Of a stretch of DNA of 64,000 bases, positions 18,538 through 27,063 are shown piece by piece. A model generated the notes under the pieces. It was not told where the DNA came from. It did no database searches and saw nothing but the letters and a program-made list of their open reading frames with translations. The stretch is from JBFONV01 sp040779335. Its GTDB lineage: Bacteria; Pseudomonadota; Gammaproteobacteria; Enterobacterales; Alteromonadaceae. The DNA lies in NCBI GenBank assembly GCA_040779335.1, contig JBFONV010000005.1, positions 124,001 through 188,000 on the forward strand, given 5' to 3'. Position 1 is the stretch's first letter. Each line of letters opens with the position of its first letter. Made by a program: the position numbers and the translations under genes.

Positions 18538-19440
18538 TTAGGTTAAATAGACATATTTCGCCAGTTTACCACTGAAATATAGAAACGATAGACAAATTAT
18601 CCCAATCACCCATTGGTTAAAGGCAAATAAAAATAATGCATCAAGCAACACCATGGATTTTAATAGTTTTGTTACCCATTGTTGTACATCACCTGATTTA
18701 TCTTGATTAAAGCGCCGAACATCATTCCCCAACCAAATGAAGAACGCAAATACCGCTATGATGGCATAACCAATATTAATTTCAGCAACATATAGGTAAA
18801 AACAACCAAAAACTTGGATGGCAATTAAAACAAATAAATACGGTTTGCTGTCCATCGGGAAGTACGTTGTTTCATGCCGACTAATGATAGTTATCATCGA
18901 AGTATACAGCATTATAATGAGTGCAATAACTAACAGTGACATTTCAAAATCATCGAACAATGCTAAAACCAGCAACCAATTTAGTAAACGTACAACGCCC
19001 ATGTTATATGGACCAATTACATTGCTTTTAGTGACGAAATTATAAGTCAATATACTGATAATCAAAGCACTTGTAGCTATAAATAAAGTAGATGAATATA
19101 AATAGGCTATCTGTAATGCGGTGGCAGCCCAAACCAGTGCTAGTATGATAGCCGTTTTGCAGGAAATTAATTGACTAGGTAAAGGTCTAAATGGACGGTC
19201 TCGTTGGTCTTCTTTAAAATCAGCAATATCATTTGTTATCATACCAAATTGATAACAACACAGACTGATCAATAACAATAAAATGTATTGAGCTACTTGT
19301 ACTGATACCCCTGCGTTTAATTGTAAGTAAATTCCATAAGACCCTAACGTATTCGATAAAATTGAAAATACACCCGGTGCACGAATCAATTTTAAATAGG
19401 CATTAAAACTTGCGGCTGAGCTTTGATTATTATATTTCAT
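18538..19440 (-). CDS. eboC: EboC, UbiA-like membrane prenyltransferase
   Basis: The 300-residue protein has about 8-9 predicted membrane segments. The first prenyl-diphosphate motif is clear: NDIADFKEDQRDRPFRPLPS near 67-86, with the NDxxD core and the basic RP-RPL signature of UbiA enzymes. The second conserved acidic region (GNDVRRFNQDKSGD near 242) is weaker than the usual DxxxD pair. It overlaps eboD by 4 nt (ATGA). UbiA proteins transfer isoprenoid chains to an acceptor. EboC is proposed to make a lipid-linked or lipophilic carrier in metabolite export, which is not demonstrated here. Confidence 0.87.
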   Translation of the reverse strand: MKYNNQSSAASFNAYLKLIRAPGVFSILSNTLGSYGIYLQLNAGVSVQVAQYILLLLISLCCYQFGMITNDIADFKEDQRDRPFRPLPSQLISCKTAIILALVWAATALQIAYLYSSTLFIATSALIISILTYNFVTKSNVIGPYNMGVVRLLNWLLVLALFDDFEMSLLVIALIIMLYTSMITIISRHETTYFPMDSKPYLFVLIAIQVFGCFYLYVAEINIGYAIIAVFAFFIWLGNDVRRFNQDKSGDVQQWVTKLLKSMVLLDALFLFAFNQWVIGIICLSFLYFSGKLAKYVYLT

Positions 19441-20588
19441 ACGACAGCCGTTACTTTGCCGACTAATTGATCAATGGCTTGTTGCATCAACAAGATATCT
19501 ATTTGATTGACTTCATGACAATGACCAATACCTTGTAACATCGTTATACAAAGCTGCCCGCCCAAGTGAGCACGAAAATTATCAAGTGACTGTTGAATGT
19601 CTAACTTCATCAGTGTATTGATACACACAGGAAATTGAAGCTCTAATATTAATTGCTCAACTTTTGATAATTCATTGGCATTTAACCAGCCTTGCAAGTA
19701 CGAATATTTTGCATCGATTAATATGCCAATGGCAACGGCTTCACCATGGCGTAGTTGAAAACTAGATAATTCTTCAAGGGCGTGCGCACTCCAATGGCCA
19801 AAGTCCAGCGGCCTTGCTGACCCAAGTTCAAACGGATCACCATTTTCACAGATGTGTTGCATATGTAATCGCGCACACTCTTTAATCATCCTCTTCATCA
19901 CTGGAGGATGAAACTCTGATAGTTCGTGTCGATGAATATATAAATCATCAAAAAAAACTTCATCTTTAATCAGGGCAACTTTAATTGCTTCAGCTATCCC
20001 TGCCCGTTTTTCTTTCTTTGGCAATGACGTAATAAATTGATAACTATTGACCACAGCGTAAGGGGGAGAGAATGTTCCTAAAAAATTTTTTCTGCCTTGA
20101 TAATTAATTGCGTTTTTTACACCAACTCCAGCGTCATTTTGAGCCAGGACTGTCGTGGGCATTCTAATTAAACGAATTCCCCTGTGAGTGATGGTTGCAG
20201 CATACCCGACCATATCAATAAAAGCCCCACCACCAATAGCTAAAATATAGGAATGACGATCAATTTGATGCTCAATACAACTATCAATCACCTGCGTGAC
20301 TATCTCAGGCGTATTTTTACCAGTTTCGCCTCCTGGCAGTATCAAGCTTGATACGGGAACCAAACTATATTGCGATATCAACAGAGTAATCTGCTCTACC
20401 AAGTCAGGATGGTAATGAAGTAATTCTTGTTCAATAACGGGCAGTATTGCAGCGTTGTCTTGTATATTTGAGAATATTTTCTGTGCTCCGTCCTCATCAT
20501 CAAATAAATTATCGACGAAGGTAACAGAAAATTGATAAGGAACAGAAAAAGAGGCCGAAAGTGTTGTCATTTTATTTAATAAAGCCAT
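19437..20588 (-). CDS. eboD: EboD, sugar phosphate cyclase (3-dehydroquinate synthase-like)
   Basis: The 383-residue homologue of AroB has the NAD-binding GGGAFIDMVGYAAT block near 118-131, PTTVLAQNDAGVGVKNAIN near 144-162, FLGTFSPP near 168, AGIAEAIKVALIK near 195 (metal Glu), LDFGHWSAHALEE near 262 (metal His) and LRHGEAVAIGI near 278 (metal His). The conserved differences from AroB, and its place as first gene of the EBO operon, mark it as the cluster's sugar phosphate cyclase and not the shikimate enzyme. The sugar substrate is unknown. The start could instead be the ATG six codons later. It is transcribed divergently from 20837. Confidence 0.85.
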   Translation of the reverse strand: MALLNKMTTLSASFSVPYQFSVTFVDNLFDDEDGAQKIFSNIQDNAAILPVIEQELLHYHPDLVEQITLLISQYSLVPVSSLILPGGETGKNTPEIVTQVIDSCIEHQIDRHSYILAIGGGAFIDMVGYAATITHRGIRLIRMPTTVLAQNDAGVGVKNAINYQGRKNFLGTFSPPYAVVNSYQFITSLPKKEKRAGIAEAIKVALIKDEVFFDDLYIHRHELSEFHPPVMKRMIKECARLHMQHICENGDPFELGSARPLDFGHWSAHALEELSSFQLRHGEAVAIGILIDAKYSYLQGWLNANELSKVEQLILELQFPVCINTLMKLDIQQSLDNFRAHLGGQLCITMLQGIGHCHEVNQIDILLMQQAIDQLVGKVTAVV

Positions 20589-20836
20589 TAGTAGAAGAAA
20601 TTATGCAACATTTTCATTGTGAACAGATGTTATACAACGCTATGTAACACATTACGGTTTACAAGTACTTATGAGTGAAGAACGCAAATATTCTACCACG
20701 AAGAGTTTGCATGACAATAACACCATAGATTAAATTGTTAATATCTTGTAAGAGTTGTATTTATTGATCTTTACGCATAGTAAACTTATGATCAATCAGT
20801 TACGGGCTTATCCAAAATAACAACAAAGGCTATCAA
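20589..20836. promoter_or_regulatory. Divergent intergenic region between eboD and the PQQ dehydrogenase gene
   Basis: The 248-nt spacer must carry promoters for both directions. It holds short arms TGTTA/TAACA around 20629-20650. No strong -35/-10 pair, sigma-54 site or long dyad was found by eye. The shared regulatory region is the only evidence that the two units might be co-regulated. Confidence 0.4.
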
Positions 20837-22906
20837 ATGAATGGAATGAATTTCAGGACGTTAATTTATTTACTTAGTTATGCTTTTTCTACAGCATTTT
20901 CTGTTTATTTAGCAATGTTAAGTGAACAAAAATGGCGCCCGCTGCCATTTTCAGAGTTTTATCTAAGTAACCAAGAAGTGTTAAACATTGCAATGGTATT
21001 AGGCAGTACGACTTTTATCATTTTATTACTTGGAAGACTTTTAGCAAATCCTCAAACAAATAAGCGAAAGTTTAGTCTAGATTATTTGAACTTTCTTCTA
21101 GCATATACCGTTGCCATTTTATATTTTCTACTAGCTTCATCAATAACCTTCAACCCAAATTTATTCGTTTATATTGGGCTTTATGGCAGTATATTCGCAC
21201 TGATTTTACACCTTGTTTTTATCAAAACTTCGCAAGGATTTTTCTCAGAACTAACACAAGCGATTACTGATTTATGCAAACGCTTTGTCAGTCTCTACGG
21301 GGTGATTGTGCTATTGCTCTTTATGACACCAATGGCATTAGCCATAGGTTTTATCTTTAGCCGAGATGTCGCTGATGTTATTACCGAAATCAGATTGGAA
21401 TTTAATAAAGCAGAAAATTCAAAATGGGGACTCGTTCCTGCCTTTGAGAGTACTAATTTTAGACGGCCGATGATCGCCCGTTTTGCTATGCAAGACCCCA
21501 ACGTTTTATATGTTTTAGAACGTTCTGGCGATCTATACCAAGTTGATTACCCAAGTGGAAACAATAAAAAATTGGTGCTTGATATAAAAGAAAGTGTCGG
21601 CCTTGTTGATGTAGAAAATGGCGCTCTTGGATTAGCACTTCATCCACAATTTAGCGATATAAACTCCGCTAATTACCATACTATTTTTATCTATTACACT
21701 TCAGTTCACAATAATATTCAGAAAAATATCATCTCACGATTTGTTCTATCTTCACCACCTGATTCTGCATCTAGTGAAGAACAATTAATGGTACTGGAAC
21801 GAACCAACGACGCCTATCATAATGGTGGTTCAGTTGACTTTGGTCCTGATGGCTTTTTGTATATAGCATTGGGAGAAGGCGTACATACTGGAATAGATCA
21901 TACTCCGGATAAAGCGCTTAGAGGGGCGGTATTAAGAATAGATATCGACAAAAAAGGCGGCGATATTAGTCAACCAATTATTGCTCATCCCGCTCATGGT
22001 CAAACTATGAATTATTATATTCCCAAAGATAACCCTTTTGTTGGCAATGACCAAGCACTCGACGAGTACTGGGTGTTAGGATTGCGTAACCCGTTTAGAA
22101 TTTCTTTTGACCCGAAAAACGGTGATTTATGGGCCGGTGATGTTGGTTCTACTGTTTGGGAAGAAGTGAATAAAATTATTAAAGGAAGTAATTACCTGTA
22201 TCCATATATTGAAGGTCCGAAAACTAAAGATTTTGTCGTACCTGAAAACTTAGTTGGCGAGCCTCGACATCCTAACTACACCTATAAACACTCGGCATTT
22301 GATCGAGCAGTTATAGGTGGGGTTGTATACCGAGGTAGCGCTTTACCCGAGCTCGCAGGACAATATATATTTGGTGATAACTTTTCTGGTAAGTTATTTG
22401 GTATCTCTGCTAATAAAGCACATAGTGATAAAGCGCAATTAATCGCACAGGCTGAGCAATATGCGCAGAGAGGTATCAGTTCAATAACCTATAGTCCAGA
22501 AGGGGAAGTATTTGTCACTTTACTTGGTGCTAAAGGGCAGGATACTGGGCAATTAATGAAATTAACTACAGTCGATAAAGCCAAAGAAAATATTGCCACC
22601 ATAACCGTTGACGAAGTAGCCCATAACTACTCTGAAATTGAAACAAACTCATTATTCCTAGAAATGTGTTCTCGTTGTCACGGTTTAGATGGTAAAGGTC
22701 ATGGTCCAGACTCAAAATTATTTGATATCTCCATTGCAGACTTTAGTAGCAGCAGTTACTCTCGAAGTCAGGAAGGCATTCGTAAAATTATTACAGAGGG
22801 CGGTGTAGCTAACCAACTAAGTCCTTATATGCCGCCTTGGCAAGCTGTACTTTCAGATGATGAAATAAAGGATCTTGCAATATTTATAGACAATTTAAAT
22901 AATTAA
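20837..22906 (+). CDS. Membrane-anchored PQQ-dependent sugar dehydrogenase fused to cytochrome c
   Basis: The 689-residue protein has three parts. Residues 1-175 contain about five membrane segments. Residues about 195-580 form a glucose/sorbosone dehydrogenase beta-propeller (ALGLALHPQF, YHNGGSVDFGPDGFLYIALGEG, LGLRNPFRISFDP, GGVVYRGSALPEL). Residues about 600-689 form a small cytochrome c domain with the haem motif CSRCH near 610 and a likely axial Met in YMPPW. The propeller should face the periplasm and oxidise an aldose or polyol, passing electrons to its own haem. Most soluble family members lack both the N-terminal membrane region and the haem domain. The substrate is unknown. Confidence 0.85.
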   Translation: MNGMNFRTLIYLLSYAFSTAFSVYLAMLSEQKWRPLPFSEFYLSNQEVLNIAMVLGSTTFIILLLGRLLANPQTNKRKFSLDYLNFLLAYTVAILYFLLASSITFNPNLFVYIGLYGSIFALILHLVFIKTSQGFFSELTQAITDLCKRFVSLYGVIVLLLFMTPMALAIGFIFSRDVADVITEIRLEFNKAENSKWGLVPAFESTNFRRPMIARFAMQDPNVLYVLERSGDLYQVDYPSGNNKKLVLDIKESVGLVDVENGALGLALHPQFSDINSANYHTIFIYYTSVHNNIQKNIISRFVLSSPPDSASSEEQLMVLERTNDAYHNGGSVDFGPDGFLYIALGEGVHTGIDHTPDKALRGAVLRIDIDKKGGDISQPIIAHPAHGQTMNYYIPKDNPFVGNDQALDEYWVLGLRNPFRISFDPKNGDLWAGDVGSTVWEEVNKIIKGSNYLYPYIEGPKTKDFVVPENLVGEPRHPNYTYKHSAFDRAVIGGVVYRGSALPELAGQYIFGDNFSGKLFGISANKAHSDKAQLIAQAEQYAQRGISSITYSPEGEVFVTLLGAKGQDTGQLMKLTTVDKAKENIATITVDEVAHNYSEIETNSLFLEMCSRCHGLDGKGHGPDSKLFDISIADFSSSSYSRSQEGIRKIITEGGVANQLSPYMPPWQAVLSDDEIKDLAIFIDNLNN

Positions 22907-22914
22907 CGTTCAAC

Positions 22915-22950
22915 TTTATGAAGGCTAAAATAACTATTAGCCTTCATAAA
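22915..22950. terminator. Bidirectional terminator between convergent genes
   Basis: A perfect 14-bp stem (TTTATGAAGGCTAA / TTAGCCTTCATAAA) with an 8-nt loop lies between the dehydrogenase stop (22906) and the lyase. The right arm contains the last codons and stop of the minus-strand gene. Confidence 0.75.
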
Positions 22951-24391
22951 ATGGCCCTATGTAAGAGGACGCTATTACAATATTATCTATATAAATATCA
23001 AAATCTGATTTTGGTTTATCCACCCCACCAAAATAGAAATTAAACCAAATTTTCTCTATTTTTAATGCTAGAGTGCTTCTTAAATTAACATCAGATTCAG
23101 AAAAAACTTTAACCCCATCAACCCACGCCTCTAGTATGCCATCGGAGAGGCCTGGTGTATTTAATTTCAACCGTTGTTCTATCGCATACCATTTACCAGG
23201 TTTAATTACTGAGAGCTCATCTCCCCAAGGAATTGTTTTTCCATATTTTTCATGTTCAACTTCATAAATATATTGCCCGATTGGCATATACCCGTCCAGT
23301 AAATGCCCACTTTTATCAATTGTACTAAAAAAAGCTCCTCGTGCAGACCAGCCATTATATCCCGAGTTACCACGTCCTCCCCAACCTGCTTTATTATAGG
23401 TTCCTCCAAATCCAGGGAGTTTCCCTCCACCACTGACTTTTGAACCAACACCTAACATTAGATAATATCGAAAGTAAACTTCCTCTGGCTCAAAATTAAG
23501 GTGCTTATAAAAATAATAATCTAAATTTAGAGCTAAATTTTTTTCTGTTGAAAATGGGGCCTTAATAGCAAATCCTGGTTCTTCACTATAATGTTTTAGT
23601 TCGTTATGTTTTACATAGGTTAGCTTAGAATGAACCTCTAGTGCTGGCTTATCCTTTTTAAAGAAACTTTTGATATTGTTTAACAAGTTATGATCATTAA
23701 AATTATCAGCAAAATATACTTTTGAATTATTTATTATTCCTCTGTCTTGAGGGTAATTATTTGCAATTCCATAACGCTTCTTAGTCGCTAACTTATTTGA
23801 AAACAACAGCTGTGTTACAACCAATTCTGACTCACCATATTGTCTGACGGTTGTCTGTAACACTAACTGAATACCATTAATAGATAACTTTTTTTGTAAA
23901 ATTTCGCTCGGAATCGAAAAAGCCAAAAAACTATAATTGCCATTTCCCACATTAAAATAACTCTTCTCACCTAAAGACTTTAAGGTCGTATTTGAAATAA
24001 GAGTGTCTACGGTAGGTATTAAGGTCATTTGACCTGCGGATGTGCTGATTATCAATTTCGCCGATTTGCTTATATCATCAGCCTCTTTGCTAAAAATATC
24101 TAAAGCGCCTTTTTCAGCTGACAAGTTAAAATACACATGATTGGCAAGATGAATATTAGAGATGTCGAGCTTTAACGTTTGCTCTTTGTCGAGATCTTCA
24201 ACAATTTTTCTTGTTACCTTAATATTTTCAACATTAGCTAATGTTTTAGCATAGTTTTCATACGGCCAGTTTAACTTTGCAATAGCACTTCTATAGTAAA
24301 AATTTGCACTTTCATCTATATAAGAGGCCGATGAGTAGGGTTGAATAATAAAATAGCAAAGACAGACAAAAAGCTTTCGAGTGAATAACAT
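22937..24391 (-). CDS. Secreted polysaccharide lyase family 14-like protein
   Basis: The 484-residue protein has a signal peptide (MLFTRKLFVCLCYFIIQPYS, cleavage near 22). Residues about 30-210 form a beta-rich region with no recognised family. From about 225 it reads as the PL14-like jelly-roll domain: YFRYYLMLG near 305, GGKLPGFGGTYN near 318, GWSARGAFF near 341, and a concluding FNFYFGG--KP--DFDIYIDNI segment. PL14 members include alginate lyases. The family hit is by motif memory only. It probably processes the locus's own glycan or a related uronan outside the inner membrane. It shares the minus-strand direction of the XrtA block, and about 200 nt separate it from the acyltransferase gene. 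Confidence 0.7.
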   Translation of the reverse strand: MLFTRKLFVCLCYFIIQPYSSASYIDESANFYYRSAIAKLNWPYENYAKTLANVENIKVTRKIVEDLDKEQTLKLDISNIHLANHVYFNLSAEKGALDIFSKEADDISKSAKLIISTSAGQMTLIPTVDTLISNTTLKSLGEKSYFNVGNGNYSFLAFSIPSEILQKKLSINGIQLVLQTTVRQYGESELVVTQLLFSNKLATKKRYGIANNYPQDRGIINNSKVYFADNFNDHNLLNNIKSFFKKDKPALEVHSKLTYVKHNELKHYSEEPGFAIKAPFSTEKNLALNLDYYFYKHLNFEPEEVYFRYYLMLGVGSKVSGGGKLPGFGGTYNKAGWGGRGNSGYNGWSARGAFFSTIDKSGHLLDGYMPIGQYIYEVEHEKYGKTIPWGDELSVIKPGKWYAIEQRLKLNTPGLSDGILEAWVDGVKVFSESDVNLRSTLALKIEKIWFNFYFGGVDKPKSDFDIYIDNIVIASSYIGPFYEG

Positions 24392-24522
24392 TTTCCAGCA
24401 ACCTCATCAGATGAATTTCAAAATATTTAACTATTTCACCACCGATACGCAGTAAACATTAGCTGCATTTTTCCGAATATAGTTATATTTTAAACGAAAT
24501 AATTTATTTTGATTTGTCTAGT

Positions 24523-24557
24523 ATTGGCATAGTTTGTATCCATTGGCCATAGTCTGT
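24523..24557. repeat. Two imperfect direct repeats of about 16 nt
   Basis: ATTGGCATAGTTTGT (24523-24537) and ATTGGCCATAGTCTGT (24542-24557) lie 19 nt apart, about two helical turns, in the gap upstream of the PL14-like gene. The spacing fits a tandem operator, but no regulator is known. Confidence 0.4.
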
Positions 24558-24594
24558 GTTTTTTATTCTCAGCCCAAACAAAACTTAGCATTTA

Positions 24595-25677
24595 TTATTC
24601 TACTTTAGGTTGTTTATACAATAACTTATGCAAAATGGCATTTTTGCTAGGCACCTCAAAATATTTATAAAGGTAATGGGATAGAAGCAAAACAAAAGCA
24701 ACGTAGCTTAGGATCCAAACAATACTTGCTGATGACGAGTCTAAAAACAACATTTTAAACCAATCCTTAACAAAGTAATGAGTCAGGTACACAGAATATG
24801 AAATATCCCCTAGCCAGATAAAAACTCGATGTGAAAAAGTCTCATTAATGAAATTTTTTGAACTAATACTGCCAGCCAAAATAATAACCATACTCAAAGG
24901 TACAAAGTAATAATCCTTTAATCCCAACACAAATCCTAGCGCAAAAATCCCTATACCTAAAAAGTATAACAACGCACCATATGACATTAATGATTTTTTG
25001 TAGTTATGATATATCAGCCATACACAAACACCACAAGAAAACTCTAATACACACCTAAATATACCTAAAGATTGAATATTCTCTCCCAGATTGATCTGGT
25101 TAGTTAAGCTAAAAATAGACGAGAGAGAAAATAACAGTAATGCGATGAAGCTTGCTAATCCATATTTCCCAAAAACATTATAAATAGGTTTAACAATTAT
25201 CACTACAAGAGGAAATAATATATAAGCTAATAACTCGGTACTAATTGACCATGCGGGTATATTCCACGTTATTTCGTTAAGTCCGCCCCAAGTCTGAATT
25301 AGCATTATTCCAGACCAAAACCCTTCTACAGAATAACGGCCAGAAAAATCAAAACCTCTGCCTGTAAGTATATGCACTAGCGGTATGGATAAGTAGCAAA
25401 TCAGTATCAAAAAATGTAACGGATAAACTCTAGCAAATCGTTTCGCATAGAACCGGAGAATTGATTTTACGTCACTTAATTTAATACGATCAAAATAATT
25501 AAAAGCGATAACAAAACCGCTGAGGATAAAAAAGAAATCTACAGCTAGATATCCTTTACTGAGAAAAATAGCAATTGGCGTTGTCACATACGGCTCTACA
25601 TAAACTTGAATATGATAAAAAACAACTAATAAGGCAGCTATACCTCTATAACCAGTTAAATGATTTAAATTATGCAT
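24595..25677 (-). CDS. Acyltransferase 3 family membrane O-acyltransferase
   Basis: The 360-residue protein has about ten membrane segments. It starts with LNHLTGYRGIAALLVVFYH (the Arg and His of the OafA/acyltransferase-3 signature) and continues with GYLAVDFFFILSGFV near 45, ISTELLAYILFP near 145 and SYSVYLTHYF near 290. These proteins move acetyl groups from cytosolic acyl-CoA to sugars across the membrane. It overlaps the O-ligase gene upstream by 8 nt, so both probably act on the same EPS. The modified sugar is unknown. Confidence 0.9.
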   Translation of the reverse strand: MHNLNHLTGYRGIAALLVVFYHIQVYVEPYVTTPIAIFLSKGYLAVDFFFILSGFVIAFNYFDRIKLSDVKSILRFYAKRFARVYPLHFLILICYLSIPLVHILTGRGFDFSGRYSVEGFWSGIMLIQTWGGLNEITWNIPAWSISTELLAYILFPLVVIIVKPIYNVFGKYGLASFIALLLFSLSSIFSLTNQINLGENIQSLGIFRCVLEFSCGVCVWLIYHNYKKSLMSYGALLYFLGIGIFALGFVLGLKDYYFVPLSMVIILAGSISSKNFINETFSHRVFIWLGDISYSVYLTHYFVKDWFKMLFLDSSSASIVWILSYVAFVLLLSHYLYKYFEVPSKNAILHKLLYKQPKVE

Positions 25678-26947
25678 AATTATTATGTTTGATTTTTTTT
25701 AGTAATACTGAGAATGCGATTAGATAAAATACTATAGGTTGAAATGCAACGCCTATAAAAGCCCCTGCTGCACAAAATATAAGTAAACAATGATTAAGCG
25801 CTACGGCCAAGTCGGCATACCATGCCTCTTCATCTTGCGCTCTATTTTTATCTCTGATTGACTTATTACTCCGCCATGTAGAAAAAATAAGCCATAAAAA
25901 TAAAATTAAGCCTACATAGCCATGCTCACCCAATACTTCAAAATAAATACTGTGAAATGCCTTAATATGCGTACCTTCAATTGGCACGTCTGCATATTGT
26001 TGCCATTCACCTCCATTTGCCCTAAAAGCATTGAATCCGCCTCCATTTGGATTCTCTTTTACAAAATCCCATGTCCATTGCCAGACGAGAATACGACCCA
26101 ATGCTGAGCTTTCCTGTTCAACGTTATGCATCGTATTCATTCTTTGCTTCCAATCATCAGAGACGAAAAAAGAAAACGATAGAAAGGCTACAATAACAAC
26201 CAATATAGAGTTTCTTATTTTATGCTTAGATTTGACAATGTATATCCCTGCATAAACGGCAAGTGCTATAAGGCCTGTTCGAGCCCTTGTACCTATTACG
26301 CTCGCAACTATAACGACGAAAGAAAGATTCCATAAGAAATTGTACTGCTTCAGGTTTGTTAATAACAATGTATGCTTTTTCAAGAAAATAACTAATGGCA
26401 TTAGTAATACCGCAACCATTGCCAAAGTTGAGCTTTCTGCTAATCCCGTATTAGCACCGCTAGATATCAAAGATGCTCCGTATCCTCCCCCCCCAAGAAT
26501 CGACTTTAGTCCTGATGCAATAATAAAATACGAAATAGACAGGGAAAATGTCAAAATACAAAATTCAAGTTGCTCTTTTGTATTAATAACAAAGTATAAG
26601 CATAACGACATGATTATCGTTTTAAACGCTGAATCCCACTTAAACCAAGCTAACTCAGGGAAGTATGCATTAAAAGTTGTAAACGTTATCCATAGTGAAA
26701 ATAATATTAATAACAATGGAATACCAAAGCTAGCCGTTTTTTTTAACTTATTAAAGTTTATTATTATGCTGAAAATACACAATACCGCCATCATCATTGA
26801 TAAAGGCTGGCCAGAAAGAAAACCATAAGCCAAACTCTGAGGGCGAATAATGTCGACCCATATATAGCCAGCAAATGCTACGTACGGACGAGTAATACCA
26901 AAGACAACAAATGATAAATATATGCCAAGAATAAATAAATCAGTCAT
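25670..26947 (-). CDS. Exosortase A-associated putative O-glycosylation ligase
   Basis: The 425-residue polytopic protein starts FILGIYLSFVVFGITRPYVAF and YIWVDIIRPQSLAYGFL, the conserved N-terminus (DUF5935) of the XrtA-associated O-ligase family (TIGR03097). A Wzy_C-like core follows with RARTGLIALAVY near 223 and the large periplasmic loop NGGGFNAFRANGG---W near 300, ending in EVLGEHGYVGLILFL near 335. Wzy/WaaL-type enzymes polymerise or transfer lipid-linked glycans in the periplasm. Whether it acts as polymerase or protein ligase is unproven. It is the only Wzy_C-like protein in the window, so it may be the polymerase for this EPS. Confidence 0.88.
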   Translation of the reverse strand: MTDLFILGIYLSFVVFGITRPYVAFAGYIWVDIIRPQSLAYGFLSGQPLSMMMAVLCIFSIIINFNKLKKTASFGIPLLLILFSLWITFTTFNAYFPELAWFKWDSAFKTIIMSLCLYFVINTKEQLEFCILTFSLSISYFIIASGLKSILGGGGYGASLISSGANTGLAESSTLAMVAVLLMPLVIFLKKHTLLLTNLKQYNFLWNLSFVVIVASVIGTRARTGLIALAVYAGIYIVKSKHKIRNSILVVIVAFLSFSFFVSDDWKQRMNTMHNVEQESSALGRILVWQWTWDFVKENPNGGGFNAFRANGGEWQQYADVPIEGTHIKAFHSIYFEVLGEHGYVGLILFLWLIFSTWRSNKSIRDKNRAQDEEAWYADLAVALNHCLLIFCAAGAFIGVAFQPIVFYLIAFSVLLKKIKHNNYA

Positions 26948-27062
26948 TCTTTAGCTCTTTATTTTTTGAATCATTTTTATTATTTCGTTCTATTTTCAAT
27001 AAACGATACAATGCAAATAAGATAAGTAAATTTGGGAGAAGTAATGCTATTTTATCAATCAT
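26940..27062 (-). CDS. Possible 40-residue single-pass membrane peptide
   Basis: An ATG at 27062 lies 1 nt after the stop of the CapK-like gene. The frame runs 40 codons and its TGA (26942-26940) overlaps the O-ligase start by 8 nt. The product has a hydrophobic helix (IALLLPNLLILFALYRLL, 5-22) followed by a Lys/Asn-rich cytosolic-type tail. A TAAGG lies upstream at a long spacing. The exact fit between two genes of an otherwise gap-free operon argues for translation. No family is recognised. Confidence 0.45.
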   Translation of the reverse strand: MIDKIALLLPNLLILFALYRLLKIERNNKNDSKNKELKND

Positions 27063-27063
27063 A

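Noticed and set aside
19437..20588. Shikimate-pathway aroB
   Set aside because: It is embedded in a complete EBO operon and not beside aroK; sequence blocks are of the cyclase superfamily but context points to EboD.
26340..26828. 162-codon plus-strand frame opposite the O-ligase gene
   Set aside because: It lies wholly antisense to a well-supported membrane protein, has no RBS and reads as the reverse of hydrophobic codons.
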